64,000 nucleotides of DNA. It comes from Symmetrospora coprosmae. Taxonomy: Eukaryota > Basidiomycota > Cystobasidiomycetes > Symmetrosporaceae. Of this stretch, positions 24,068 to 35,087 are shown one piece after another; within the stretch, counting starts at the first letter, position 1; each line of letters opens with the position of its first letter. The translations under genes and the position numbers were made by a program. Below the pieces are notes generated by a model. It ran no database searches and was not told the origin of the DNA. It was given only the letters and a program-made list of their open reading frames with translations. Where the stretch lies: positions 310,001 through 374,000 of the forward strand of contig VUYT01000016.1 of the NCBI GenBank assembly GCA_008802785.1, written 5' to 3'.

Positions 24068-25098
24068 ATGTGCATCTGCTTCTTCACGACAGAGCATCCG
24101 TCCTACTCGCTCGTGCTCGCAACAAACAGGGATGAGTTCCTGAGTCGCCCCACTCTCGCCGCCGACTGGTGGTGCCCAGACGGCACAGGCGCAGAATTGC
24201 CTCAGACAGCGAGCATACTCTCTGGCCTCGACGTCAGCGGCGGAGGGACCTGGTTCGGCATCGAGCGCACCTCTGGGCGATTCGGGCTCCTGACGAACGT
24301 CCGCGAGGAAGAGGCCAGCGTGCGTAGTCGCAGTCGCGGCCGACTCGTCACAGACTGGCTGCGAAAGCCAACGGCCGACACTGTCGCTGCACATCTCGAG
24401 CACCTCGAGAGCACAATGCAGGAGTACGCAGCCTTCAACCTCCTCCTCGGCCGGGTCAGCGGGGACGGCCAGGTCGAGCTGGGGTATCTGAGCAACAGGA
24501 CTGAAGCAGTCTCGACGAGCACGCAGGACTTGCAGGATGGTAGCGAGAGCGCAGGCTGCGGCGTCATGAGCAACGGTGCTCTGGCTTGCGGGAACGACGC
24601 GACCCATCTCTCCAGCACGCTCCGCTCGGCTTGGCCAAAGATGGACACTGGCCGGGGCGCATTCCGCAGAACAGTTGACAAAGATGCTGCCTGTCCTGGA
24701 CCACAGGCGGTCCTCGTCGAATCACTGTTGGAAGTTCTCGAGTGAGCCATACCTTCTTGATTCGCTACATGCATGACTCCCGCAGGCTCTCAGCACGCTG
24801 GTCGTCCCCGCAAGCTGACCGTTTCCACCCGAACCGAATCGCCAGCATCAACCCGCTAGAGATTCGCGACAAGGAGCACGTACGCTCTTCTGTACTCGTG
24901 ACGCCCTTCGACATGTTTCCGCCCAAGGCTGCGTGGTATGCAACGCGCGCTCAGACCATCCTGCTGGTCGGGCGCTCTTCCTCCCCGGAAGTCACCTTTG
25001 TGGAACGGCAAGCGTACACGCTTGACGCGCAAGAAGGGGCTGGAGCACCAGTATGGAGTGGTCAGCAAAGGGAATGGACATTTACAGTGCGCGAGTAG
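24068..25098 (+). CDS. TANGO2/NRDE family protein
   Basis: The protein starts MCICFF, with Cys at position 2 as in the NRDE family, whose name motif is present exactly (LVLATNRDEFLSRPTLAADW). Further family blocks are ILSGLDVSGGGTWFGIERTS and RFGLLTNVRE, then FNLLLGRVSG and YLSNR. The first exon runs to about 24740; a GTGAGC donor there and a CCGCAG acceptor near 24785 join it to ARWSSPQADRFHPNRIASIN and a C-terminal block (SVLVTPFDMFPPKAAWYATR, then TRAQTILLVGR) that is typical of the family's end. Total about 325 residues, near normal length. TANGO2 proteins are linked to Golgi/ER organisation and to haem or lipid handling; the reaction is not settled, and the fungal role is inferred. Confidence 0.88.
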
Positions 25099-25485
25099 CC
25101 GTTCTCGCGAGGTAGGAGCTGAGAAGTCAGTCAACGCGTGTGTGCGAGTCGATGCGCTGGCTGTGACATCCGCGCGTGCGCTTCGCGCAGCTGGTCGTCT
25201 GCGATCGCTGTGCTAGCCTTCGTTCAAGTACAAGTACAATGAAGTTTCCAATACTGTTGTTGTCCGTCTCCATTACGTCGAGAGATACGGTCAAGTAATC
25301 GCGCTCGAAGTCGCCCGCGGGCACTACTTTGCGCGCACTGGCAGCTCTCCGAGACTCGGAGTCTTTCGCAGGACAGGTCCATTCTGCCTTCTTTCCGAGC
25401 ACCATCACCGGCGCAGGTTCAGCTTGCTCGTCTTTGCAGAGGATTCAGCTTCACACCTGGCTGCCGCTCGCAGTGCGACTCCACC
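25099..25485. other. Intergenic stretch
   Basis: This stretch of 387 bases contains the TANGO2-like 3' UTR and the histidine-kinase promoter. No gene, repeat or RNA was seen. Confidence 0.5.
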
Positions 25486-28400
25486 ATGAAGGCGGACAAC
25501 GTCCGCGCAGCAACGGTGATCGCCCTGCTCGACGACCTGGATGACATTCCCGTTGCCGTGCTCGACAACAAGGCGCGCAGCTTCTGCTACACCAACGCTG
25601 CGTTCGAGGAGCTGTCTCATGGTAGCGGTGCAGCTGGGAAAGGCGGAGATGCCACTGCAGAGGAGTTCTTCTCGCTCGTCCAGAGCTCCCCCTCGAGCAG
25701 CACGCGGAAACCCTCGTCTGTCGAATGGCGTGGAAAGAGAGTGAGGATTGCATGGGAGGAGAGCGTAGAGGGCGAACCAGTGCCGCTGCATACCGACCAG
25801 ACAACGAGTGAGTGGCAGCGTCGACTGAGGCAGTCTGAGCTCGGGCGGGCTGCAGCAGCGAGCGGGATCCGCGCGGGGTCATGCTGCTGCTGCTTTATGC
25901 ATGAAGAACGCGCCTGAATGCCTGCCATTTCCTTCGGTTCACCAGACAAAGGCTTCGCAGCCAACAAACAGAAAGGTAGACTCCTCCCGCTAAGCTCTCC
26001 CGTCAGGGTTCAGACTGCAGTCCGTCTCGCTCACACTCGCTTGTCCCTGTCTACCAGCTTCAAAGGCCAATGAAGCCGAGAGTGAGGAAGCAAGATGTGC
26101 TGCTGCGTCCACGATGCCGTGTCATGCCTTGCGCTGACGTCCAGAGGTACACGCTGACCCTTTGCCTCCCGCCATGCTACCGACCTGCTTGCAGTCTACC
26201 TCCCTCTCCTCGGCAAGTACAGCGATAGTATCTTGACCTCAAGCGCAGCTCCGAGCGATCAGGCCCTCGATACCGAAAAGAGCGCAATGGACATGCAGCT
26301 CGAGCGCAGTGTCTGGCAATGTCTTCTCGTCGAGATCCCCGCTGCCTGTCTCATCATGGACGTCCGAGGCTCTATACGCTTCGCATCAAGAACGCTTGCA
26401 GAAGTGTTTGGGATCCCGCCAGAGGAAAAAGCAAAGGCCGAGCAGGAACATGCCGACCGGGCAGACACGGAGAGTGAGGGACCGGGAGACTCATGGGACT
26501 CTGTTCTCTCGCTTCCCCGCGGCTGTAAAGGCATGCTCGAGAGCGGAGAGGAGATGAGGCCGACCGACTATCCGCTGTACAAGACCGTCAAGAACCACGA
26601 GGTCGTCAGAGGAGCAGAGTTCAAGATTAGGCGCGCTAACGGCAGCATTGGAAGCATACGGAGCACATCCTCGCCAGTGTGCGTCAGCGCTTGCCACGAG
26701 ACGACCGTCTCATACACGGCTGACATACGTGCTCTTATAGCTACGATCAGAACAACGAGATCGTGGCTATCGTGGCCGTCGTTGAAGATGTCTCGGCCAC
26801 TTACGATGCACGGGAAGAGCGCGACAACATGATGGCTCGTCACAAGGCCGCGCACAAGGCCAATGAGCTCAAGGACGAGTTCATCTCGCGTATTTCTCAC
26901 GAGCTCAGGACGCCAATAAGTGGGTAGAGGGGCAAATTGAGTAGCTGAGCAGAGCACGCGCTCGCTATGACAGCTGAGACGATTGCATCTCCACCGACAG
27001 ACGGCATGATGGGTCTGCAAGAGCTCATTGTTGCCGAGCAGCCGTCGGATGAGCGCGAGCAATACATAGACGAGGTGTTCAAGCTGGCAGACCGCCTGAA
27101 GATCGTCGTAGACGATCTCCTCTCGGCCACGAAGAGCAGCCTACAGCCCGAGCTCGAGATAGCACCGCACAGCATGGAGGACCTGACACAGCAAGTCATC
27201 CACACTCTCGCTAATCAGGCCCGCGTCAAAAGTGTCAAGGTGGAGATGCAGCCGCCTGTGAATCCAGCGTTCCCGCGGCAACTGCTTACCGACAGCAGGC
27301 TCTTCAAGGGCATACTTCAGCGGCTCTTGGATAACGGTATTCGCTTCTCCCGCGAAGGTACAACGATCACTATCGGTCTTGAACTGCAAGTCCGAGAGGA
27401 GGATGGGGATCTATGGGTTGTCCTCGTCATCAGGGACGAAGGCAGAGGCATTGACGATCTGTCGAAGATTTGGGATGCGTTTGCGCAGGAAGTGTACATG
27501 GACACACGCGCATCAAGCGGGCTTGGCGAGTCGGACTAGGTCCCTTGGACTCGTTTCGGTCCCGGCCGACCACTACTGATGCGTCTTGTTCTGAAAACAG
27601 GCCTCGGCTTGACCTATGTGCGCAACGGCGTCGCGCGGCTCGGCGGACAGATCGAAGTTGCCCGACGCGAACCTAGGGGGACGGTCTTTTCAATCTTTTG
27701 GCCTATGAGTCTTCCGCCAACGGCAGATCAGCCAGATCGGTCACACCTGTCCTACTTGCACCGGCACAAGGCAAACACTGTCGGGCCAAATGGTACGGGC
27801 GAAGGTGCCGAAGCAAAGGCAGACCAATCGGAAGACATTACAGCAACCTTCGATGGCTCGCATGCATCGGACCCTCACCGCGACCGCCCACACTCAAAAC
27901 AGATGGACAGCAAGTACCTCGTGTCGGCCCGGAGTGACGAGAGCGTCATGGAAGCGACGACGCGCAGATTGGTTGAGCTCGATCTTGGGTCACCGCCAGC
28001 CACGCTTTCGTCTGGCAGCGCTGCGCAGAGCTGCCTGAATCCAGCAGCAACGAGACCGCCGCATGCTCGCAGTAACACGGAGCGTAGCTCAGCTTCATCT
28101 TCTGGCCCTGTGCCACAGGCCGATGCGTCACCTACGGCAAACGGCGCAACATCCGTGCACAAGGTCCAAATAGTGGAAGACGACCCAATCAATGCCAAGA
28201 TCTTGCAGAAGACTTTTGTCAAGGCTGGCTTCAACGTGACATGGGCCGAGAATGGGCAAATTGGCTTCGAGAAGTGAGTTTAGGCGTATATATCCAGCTG
28301 CAGTGCCGGAACCCTCTTGATGATTGACGTTTAACCCTCCAGCTGCCGCGAGACCGAATTCAACCTCATCATCATGGATCTCATGATGCCGGTCTGCGAT

Positions 28401-28674
28401 GGCATCGAGTCGACAAAACTGATCAGGCAGTACGAAGCCAAGATGTCTCGGAAACCGACGCAAATCGTGAGTGACGCTGGTAGCGATGCGATCGCTACCT
28501 GAGGCGGAGCTTGCATTCTGATTGGAACATTCATGCTTCTAGGTCGGCTTTACGGCTGCACATGCGACGAAAGCACTAGAAGATTGCATGGCTGCAGGGA
28601 TGGACATTGTCCTGCTCAAACCGTGCAGCGGAAAGAAGCTGCTTGATGCGGTTGCGCCTTTTCTTGGCAAGTGA
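25486..28674 (+). CDS. Hybrid histidine kinase with PAS-like sensor region
   Basis: This is a phosphorelay sensor of the fungal hybrid type, without membrane helices and so cytosolic. The first exon (MKADNVRAATVIALLDDLDD) resembles a PAS fold (VAVLDNKARSFCYTNAAFEE). A second PAS-like unit follows (PAACLIMDVRGSIRFASRTL). The kinase core is complete: H box FISRISHELRTPI with the phospho-His, N box LLDNGIRFSREG, G1 DEGRGIDDLSKIWDAFAQE, and a G2 box SSGLGLGLTYVRNGVARLGG that needs an intron inside it. A 150-residue Ser/Thr/His linker leads to the receiver domain: VEDDPINAKILQKTFVKAGF, the phospho-Asp in IIMDLMMPVCDG, the conserved Thr in FTAAHA, and the Lys in LLKPCS. It ends ...APFLGK with TGA at 28672-28674. 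At least eight exons. The stimulus cannot be inferred. Confidence 0.88.
27526..27600 (+). other. Probable GC-AG intron in the kinase G2 box
   Basis: The frame before it reads SSGL then meets TAG. No GT donor in reach restores the G2 box. Splicing after G27525 at a GCGAGT donor to the acceptor AACAG at 27600 gives the glycine pattern GLGLGL in frame. A CTACTGATG branch-like site lies upstream of the acceptor. Length 75 bases, like its neighbours. Confidence 0.65.
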
Positions 28675-29186
28675 CGGCTGGAGAGGGGGTTCGTCTTTGC
28701 GCACAACGATCGCTCGAAGTGCTCGAGCGGCCGTCGTTGACGCGAGTGTGATGCCTGATAGTCGGAGTCTTTATTCGATGCCCTATATACACATGCAGTC
28801 GTTGTTTCCGATTCTTGTACATGTGCCAGCCTTGACAGGTCCGCGCGCCAGCGATCTGGATATCCGGACTGCGGCGCAGCTGCCAGATGTGCATTGACGG
28901 CATCGTTGGAGGCTGCCGTTGACGTTGCGTTTCGATGTTGGCGGGCGGGGTGTGCCCTCGAGCTCTGAGGCTTTTCGTGTGGCGATTCAGGGGCCAGCGC
29001 TCGAGGCACCGCCGCGACTGCGCGTTGTTTCGTCGGACAGGCCCTCTCGACTTCTCCCCGTCGAACCACATCCAGCAGAGCAGATAAACACCGAGACTAG
29101 ACGCTGGCCGTATCAATCTCCTTCGCTCCGTTCACAACCCGTCAGTCTGCAGTCTTCCGCCTCTCTCTGAAAGCAAATCAGTAGCC
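28675..29186. other. Intergenic stretch
   Basis: This stretch of 512 bases lies between the kinase stop and the first member of the tandem secreted-protein family. A signal-peptide exon for the latter was looked for here and not found. Nothing else was seen. Confidence 0.45.
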
Positions 29187-30352
29187 ATGGACGCCGCCCT
29201 CACCGGTAAGCGGTGGCGAATCCGCAGCAGCATCGCAACAGAGTGCTAATCTTCCCTGCATCGTGGAATGCTCATCGCACAGGACTCTCCTCGCAGTGCC
29301 AGTCGTCTCTGCCGCGCCTGCTCACCTCTGACTTCGCCTCGTGCGCGAACATCCTGTCGCTCGTCCAGGTGTGAGTAGCATCCTCGTTGTTGTCTTGTCA
29401 AGGTGCGCGAAGGTGGCGATCTTGTGAGGAGTGCTGACGGGCTCATCACTCTTGTCCCAAATCGCAGCGCAACTGCCTCTGGTAGCATCATCGAGCCGCT
29501 CACAGACTACATCTCGAGTGCGTCACTTTGCTGCTGCTGCTGCGCTGTCCTTGCTGCGCGTGCGGTCGCTGACGCCGCTCTCAACGCCACCCACAGGCGT
29601 TTGCACGCAAGACCCGTGCACCCAGGCCCAACTCAACAATGCCTCGAGCATCGTCACGAACGCCTGCCAGTCAGACATCGAGAGCGGATCGATCATCCCG
29701 ACCGCCCTCAACACCGTCATTGAGCAGTATGGCGGAGTGAGAAGCCTGCTTTGCACTCAGCACCAGGGCAACGGTTCCTACTGTGTCCCAGAGGTCCTGA
29801 GCGCCGCTCAGAATGCTACTGGCACTCAGCTCACCATCTCGGCGCTCACATCGCTCGCGTCTGGCGACCAGGCTTCCACCTTCCTCGATGCCATCCCCTC
29901 GTCGGTTTATTGCACTGACTGCGTGAGTAGCTTGCGTGCTCTGTTTGGCGGCCGCGTAAATGTGAGCTTGAGCTGATCATCCACTATCCTCACGAAGGGC
30001 GATGCCATCACCACCGAGGCCCTTGCCATTGTCCAGAACGTGGACAACTCGAGCGTTTCAAGCCTGACGCAGGCGGCTTCGCAGAAGTGTGGAGGTGAGT
30101 GGGCGGACGCGTTATTTCGCTCCTGTGTGTCCGTCCGTTCATTTGCTTAGTATTTCTCTGCATGCAGCCAACTTCGGCGATGGTCAGCTCCCCAGCGGGA
30201 TCATCGCGGCCGGAGCGACAGGTCGTGCCAGCACGTCTTCGAGCAGCACGACGGGTGCCGCTCCGCGAGGTCTCGCACTCGGTGGAAAGACATTCGCTCT
30301 CATCGGCACCATCTCGGCCGCTCTCCTCGGAGCCTCGATGACCATTGCTTGA
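29187..30352 (+). CDS. Secreted Cys-patterned GPI-type protein, tandem copy 1 (DUF7729-like)
   Basis: This is the first of four tandem relatives. The short first exon MDAALT joins to GLSSQCQSSLPRLLTSDFAS, whose LSxxC start matches copy 2 (GLSAPC). The Cys plan is shared by the family: DPCTQAQLNNASSIVTNAC, then LLCTQHQGNGSYCVPEVL, then VYCTDC, with an intron just after that CxxC. The C-terminus is a Ser/Thr run (ASTSSSSTTGAAP) followed by a hydrophobic tail (ALIGTISAALLGASMTIA), a GPI-anchor signal. Unlike the other copies, the visible ATG gives no signal peptide; an upstream exon may be missing from my model. The likely place is the outer plasma membrane or cell wall; function is unknown. TGA at 30350-30352. 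Confidence 0.72.
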
Positions 30353-30723
30353 TCCTCCCCGCGCAGCATCGCCGCACGCAAAACGGACATTCTGAATGGA
30401 CACTGGATATGCATATCGTCGTTCACACAATAGCATATCTCTTCAGCGGTGGCCTCTGTATCATATTTCCATGCGCCCGCAAACACCCAATTCGCGCACA
30501 TCATCAGTCTGGCAGCGTTCCGATTCGGTACTGACCTGTCCCCTTTGAGCAGCTCCTGCTGACCACCCTTTCACCCCATACTGACCATCGCCTAGTCCTT
30601 CCGCTGCAGACCTGCATGCTGGCGGCCGTTGAGCTCCCGCCGAGCCTATCCCGCTATCCCACCCTTCGCGTCTATCGTCTCCCGAACATCCTCGCGAGAT
30701 ATCATCGCCAGTCCGCTCTCAAC
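30353..30723. other. Intergenic stretch
   Basis: This stretch of 371 bases lies between tandem copies 1 and 2 and should hold the terminator of one and the promoter of the next. No gene or repeat was seen. Confidence 0.45.
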
Positions 30724-31829
30724 ATGCTTTTCCAGAGCTCCGTTCTCCCTCGTGCTGCTCTCGCGACGAGCCTGCTTGTCTGTCTGAGCGGCATGTGCCA
30801 GGCTGCTGCGCCAAACGTCATGGATTCGGCAATGGGAGGGTGAGTCAGGCTCACATTGCTAAGCTCTGTCGCGCTCAGTGAGCGCATTGCTAATCAGGCT
30901 TTCCTATTTTTGAGTAGTTTGAGTGCGCCATGTGCAGGCAACGCACTCAAGTCGCTGCAGAGCAATCCTAAACTCGGTAATTGCCTCAACCTCCTGGGTT
31001 TGGTGCAGCTTGCAACGCTCTCGCAGGACGAGAGTGTGCTGCCACCGCTTCAGGTGCCCTCTCTTCATCATGCATTGCCAGCAAGTCCCTTGGCTGATTC
31101 CGCCTGACTCCCCAGAATTACATTCGCGGGATCAACGAGGAGCCACCCTGTCAGCAGGCCGACCTCGTGGGCGTCAATGACACCATCAATATGAATTGCC
31201 AGAAGCCGAGTGACCAGAAGTCGCCCACCCTCGGGGTTCTCCGCATGCTCATCAACAACTACAACCCGCTTCGAGCTATGCTCGTCGCGTCCCCCGCTAA
31301 TGCAACCAAGTCGGATGAGTTCTGCTTGACGAACATGCTCAAGGCTGCTGAGGTGAGACTCGCTCTTGACTCTCTGAGGATATGGAGCTCTCTAATCGTC
31401 GTGCTGCCTGCAGAAATCGTCAGGGCGACCGTTCACGCAGCCGTACCTCCAGCAGCTCATGTCCGGCGATGTCGATCCATTCATCCAGATGCTCGACAAG
31501 AACCCAAGTGTGTACTGTAACAGTAAGTGGAGCAGCTCTGGCCACTCTCCGTGCCTCGCCCTGCTGATGCTGCGATTTGCGCTGTAGACTGTGGCAAGAC
31601 CGTCGCCTCGCTAGCCGTCGTCATAGCCTCAAACAGCACCGCCGGAGCCGGAACAACGGCCAAGATTCAGCAGACGCTCGACGGCAAGTGTGGAGCCAAC
31701 TTCACGCCCATGGATGGCTCCGTCCCTTCGGACGTCAAGGTCACTGGAGGTGCAAGCACTACGGTCGCAGCTATGTTCACCTTTGGCTTCACCCTGGCGG
31801 TTGCCCTGGTGTGGTCCGGCATCGTCTGA
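30724..31829 (+). CDS. Secreted Cys-patterned GPI-type protein, tandem copy 2 (DUF7729-like)
   Basis: The ATG at 30724 starts a clear signal peptide (ALATSLLVCLSGMCQAAA, cleavage after the Ala run). The join MDSAMG-GLSAPCAG matches copy 1 in sequence and intron phase. Family landmarks: PPCQQADLVGVNDTINMNC, NNYNPLRAML, EFCLTNMLKAAE followed by an intron, then PFIQMLDKNPSVYCN with an intron right after the first Cys of the CxxC pair (completed by NCGKT). The Cys that sits next to the Tyr-Arg segment in the other copies is absent here. It ends with a short linker and a hydrophobic GPI-type tail (VAAMFTFGFTLAVALVWSGI). Function is unknown, probably cell surface. TGA at 31827-31829. About five exons. 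Confidence 0.75.
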
Positions 31830-32214
31830 ACATTGTCGTGGTGCGAGACGCCGTTGCCCGTGAAGCGTACCCGGTTCGGCGCTCGGCAGATATATCCAGA
31901 AGGTGTCCCGTGCATGTACCTGTAGATGACCCGCCAACTCGGCCCATAAATACATCAGTCCGAACATGCTGCGGCTCATTCTCTGCGCAGATATGCCAAG
32001 TGCGAAATCGCTCGGGGCGTCATTAGGCCTTTCAGACACCGGCTGCATCATTGCGGTGCATGCGGACCGGGCAATCTGGGACAAAGGACATATCGCCTCC
32101 GCAGAGGACGGGCGCGCGCTTAGATACTAACGGTCCTCTAGCACATGACTACGCGCTACTGATCCACCCGCCTCTTCGACCCTCTTCACCACGCTCCTCG
32201 GCCGCCCTCTCTCG
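31830..32214. other. Intergenic stretch
   Basis: This stretch of 385 bases lies between tandem copies 2 and 3. No gene, repeat or RNA was seen. Confidence 0.45.
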
Positions 32215-33204
32215 ATGAGATCCCGCCTTGGACCCTTTCTCAGCCTGTTGCTGATGCTGGTCATCGGCGATAGCGTACGCCGCTGTGCGGCAGAAGCAGC
32301 GGCGACCTCGTCAGATATCGCTGCAGAGTACCGTGGTCTGCAGCCTGCTTGCCAGGCGGAGGTGAAGAAGCTCATGACCAGCAGCTCGACCATTGGAGCG
32401 TGCACCGGCGTTGGGGTGCGTGCCAGCTCGCTATCGTCACGCACGAGACGTCGCTCCTGTACTAATGCGGTTCGAGTCCACAGCAACTGGTCACGGACGT
32501 CATAGCGGACGGTGACACCGGCAGCCAATCCATCCTGGGTCCGGTAGGGTCATGGTTGTCTAATGCCTGCAGTATGGCACCTTGCACAAAAGGCGCCGTA
32601 TCTCAGGCCGTAGCAGCAATCAAGAAAGGCTGCAAGTCCGACCTCTCGCAGAAACACTACCTCGCCGTGGTTGTTCTGGCCGTCCTGGAGAACTACACTA
32701 CAACCCGGACTGTGGCCTGTCAAAAGCAGAAAGGAGAAAAGACGTATTGCATTTACAACGTATTGCAGGACATGCAGGTACGCTGGCCATCTAATCATCC
32801 TGGAGCTCAAGGAGCGGGCTGACATCAACGCCATGAGATAGAAAAACTCTGGCAAGACTTGGATCCCCTCGCTCTTCAGCGCAATTGCTGCGCAGCCTAT
32901 GGCCTTCGTCAAGAGCCTCAAGGGAACTACATGGTGCTCCGAATGCTTGAACGAGGTCGTCGTCCAGTCGAAGGCCATTCTTGAATCCGTTGATGAGCAG
33001 TGCGCAGCAGACGTAGACACGTTGCTCGTCGACAAGTGCAAGACGAAGTACGACCCGGATCGCAAAGCAGGCAAGGATATGCAGAGTGCCACAGGGTCGG
33101 AGGCACTCTCGTACGCAGGAAGCGGCGCGGAGCGGGCGTATGAACTGTCTCTGCTGGCATTCGCGCCTGGACTCTTTGCATATAGTATACTACTGATACC
33201 CTAG
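32215..33204 (+). CDS. Secreted Cys-patterned protein, tandem copy 3 (DUF7729-like)
   Basis: The signal peptide is MRSRLGPFLSLLLMLVIGDS. The family plan follows: LQPACQAEVKKLM, an intron, MAPCTKGAVSQAVAAIKKGC, VLENYTTTRTVACQKQKG with TYCIYNVLQDMQ, an intron, and TTWCSECLNEVV. An extra Cys pair follows (EQCAADVDTLLVDKC). There is no long Ser/Thr stalk; the C-terminus is a Lys/Asp-rich segment and then a hydrophobic tail (ELSLLAFAPGLFAYSILLIP) that could still be a GPI signal or a membrane anchor. It is the most diverged of the four at its C-terminus. TAG at 33202-33204. Three or four exons. Function is not known. Confidence 0.72.
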
Positions 33205-33666
33205 TCCAACTCACTGTGCAAAGCTCTCTATCCTGGCTTATAGATGGCCGTCTTGAACGATGCTCCGGCTGACGTTGAGATGCCCTTCAAGCCGGGTGCA
33301 CTCCCTCTCTGACGCCACACCTCGCGCACGTCAGGCCAACCCCACCGCCCCGCAAACGACCATCTAATTCCGGGCTCCGGCCAATGCTACTTCTATTTGC
33401 GCTGAGCTGCCTTTAAGGCGGTAGCAGCGAGCGGTAGCCTGCCGACAAGGGGTAAATGGCGGTCAAGGGGTGCAAGCCGGACTTGGCCCGCACCGCCATC
33501 AAGCTATCTTGCAGTTGCCAAGATAGCTGTGCTTTGCGCGCAATAAGCTGCTGAGTCTGTCCGGGTCTCTCTCTCTCCCGTCCCATCCCAACGCTATCGC
33601 GCAATCAGTCGTCCAGCCGAAGTAGAGCCACAACCTCCTGCGTACCTCATCCTCTCCGTACCCACC
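33205..33666. other. Intergenic stretch
   Basis: This stretch of 462 bases lies between tandem copies 3 and 4. No gene or mobile element was seen. Confidence 0.45.
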
Positions 33667-34740
33667 ATGCTCACAGCCTCCTCCATCTCTCTACTCACCC
33701 TCTCTGTGGTGACACTCCAGGCTGCAGCCGGATCTGCACCTGGAGGCATCGCCCCCGAGAAGTCCAAGTACGCCATTCAGTGGACCCAGCTGTCGAAGCC
33801 ATGCCAGCAGGCTCTAAGCACAATCGTCGACTCCAAGTCCGAGATCTCCATCTGCTCTGGTGCCGGCAAGCTGTTCAACGACGTCGTGTCGAACTCTGCT
33901 GTCGTGGGTGGATCTTTCCAATCTAGTCTCGCCAATATCGGCGCAAGAGGCGGCTAACACGACCGTCCCTGCCCGTACCCTAGGACGAGGACAAGTCGCT
34001 GGTAGGCTTCGTGCAGACCTGGCTCAAGGATGACCTATGCGCTTCAAGCGAGTGCTCCTCGAGTGCCGTCACAGCAGCCTACCAGCAGGTCTCCAGTGAC
34101 TGTGCTGCCGAGGTCGACAAGCAGAACATCATCCCGATGGCAGCACAGGCTGTGCTCCTCAACTACGAGAACACCCGCAAAGCCGCTTGCCTGATCGATC
34201 CGGCTGCAAAGGGCAATGGCACTGAATACTGTCCCACGGAGGTCCTCAACAACATCGAGTCGTCCGGCACGCCTATCTCGTATGCCTCGCTTCGAGAGAA
34301 CCTGGGCGACCCCAAGGGATGGCTCAGCGCCCTGCCGACCTGGACCTACTGCACGCCGTGTGGTTCTGGAATGCTCAATGGCGCGGTTATGGGCGCTCTC
34401 AAGGTGCTCAACCCTGACTGGGCGACTTCGGTCCAGGTACTCATGGAAGGCCAATGCGGAGGTGACTATGAGTGCGAAAAGGCGTGCATTGACCATGAGC
34501 TGACTAGCCTTCTGCATGGTAGCTGGCTTCGCCGACGGTGCCATTCCTGACGGTCTCACAGACGGAGCTGCTGCACCGGCTTCCAACAGCACCGGTGGAA
34601 CGGGAGCTGGCAGTGGCGCAGGAGAGGGCGGATCTGGCACCGGAGACGACAACAGCGGAGCATTCAAAGTCCAGTCGGCTGTCGGATCTACCCTTGCCAT
34701 GCTGGGAGGTGTCGCCGCACTCTATCTCCTCAGGCTTTAA
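33667..34740 (+). CDS. Secreted Cys-patterned GPI-type protein, tandem copy 4 (DUF7729-like)
   Basis: The signal peptide is MLTASSISLLTLSVVTLQAA followed by AGSAP. Family landmarks: QLSKPCQQALSTIVD, DLCASSECSSSAVTAAYQQV with SSDC, LLNYENTRKAACLIDP, TEYCPTEVLNNIE and TWTYCTPCGSGML. It is the best copy for defining the Cys plan because every position is present. After an intron near 34460-34515 a Gly/Ser stalk (GTGAGSGAGEGGSGTGDDN) leads to the hydrophobic tail STLAMLGGVAALYLLRL, a GPI-type signal. TAA at 34738-34740. Predicted cell-surface protein of unknown function, about 330 residues. The copies share intron places, which supports origin by old tandem duplication. Confidence 0.78.
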
Positions 34741-35087
34741 GAGCGGGTATCATGTCCCGACAGCCAACGATCTACTTTGTATACACATTCGCGGGATGGA
34801 TGAGCCTACCCCGCTTCGATCGATCATGTCCTGCCAGCATCAAACCATCATGTTGTACCTTGACGAGATGCATTCCGCCCTTTGATACCAAATCGGCACA
34901 GAACGTACTGCACCCGAGAAGTTGCTATAATAAGGGATAAGATAGATCGACGAGAGTGGCTCAGGAGGATGAGCCCTCCTGCATGCGCTGTCTAGCCTTG
35001 CTTCTACCCAAATCTGACGGCTTCCAGTCCGCGGCTGCCTCGCTCGCGTTGACTCCTGATTATACGCACAGACATCAGCTGTCGCGC
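34741..35087. other. Convergent intergenic stretch
   Basis: This stretch of 347 bases holds the facing 3' ends of tandem copy 4 and the RBM5-like gene. No gene was seen. Confidence 0.5.
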
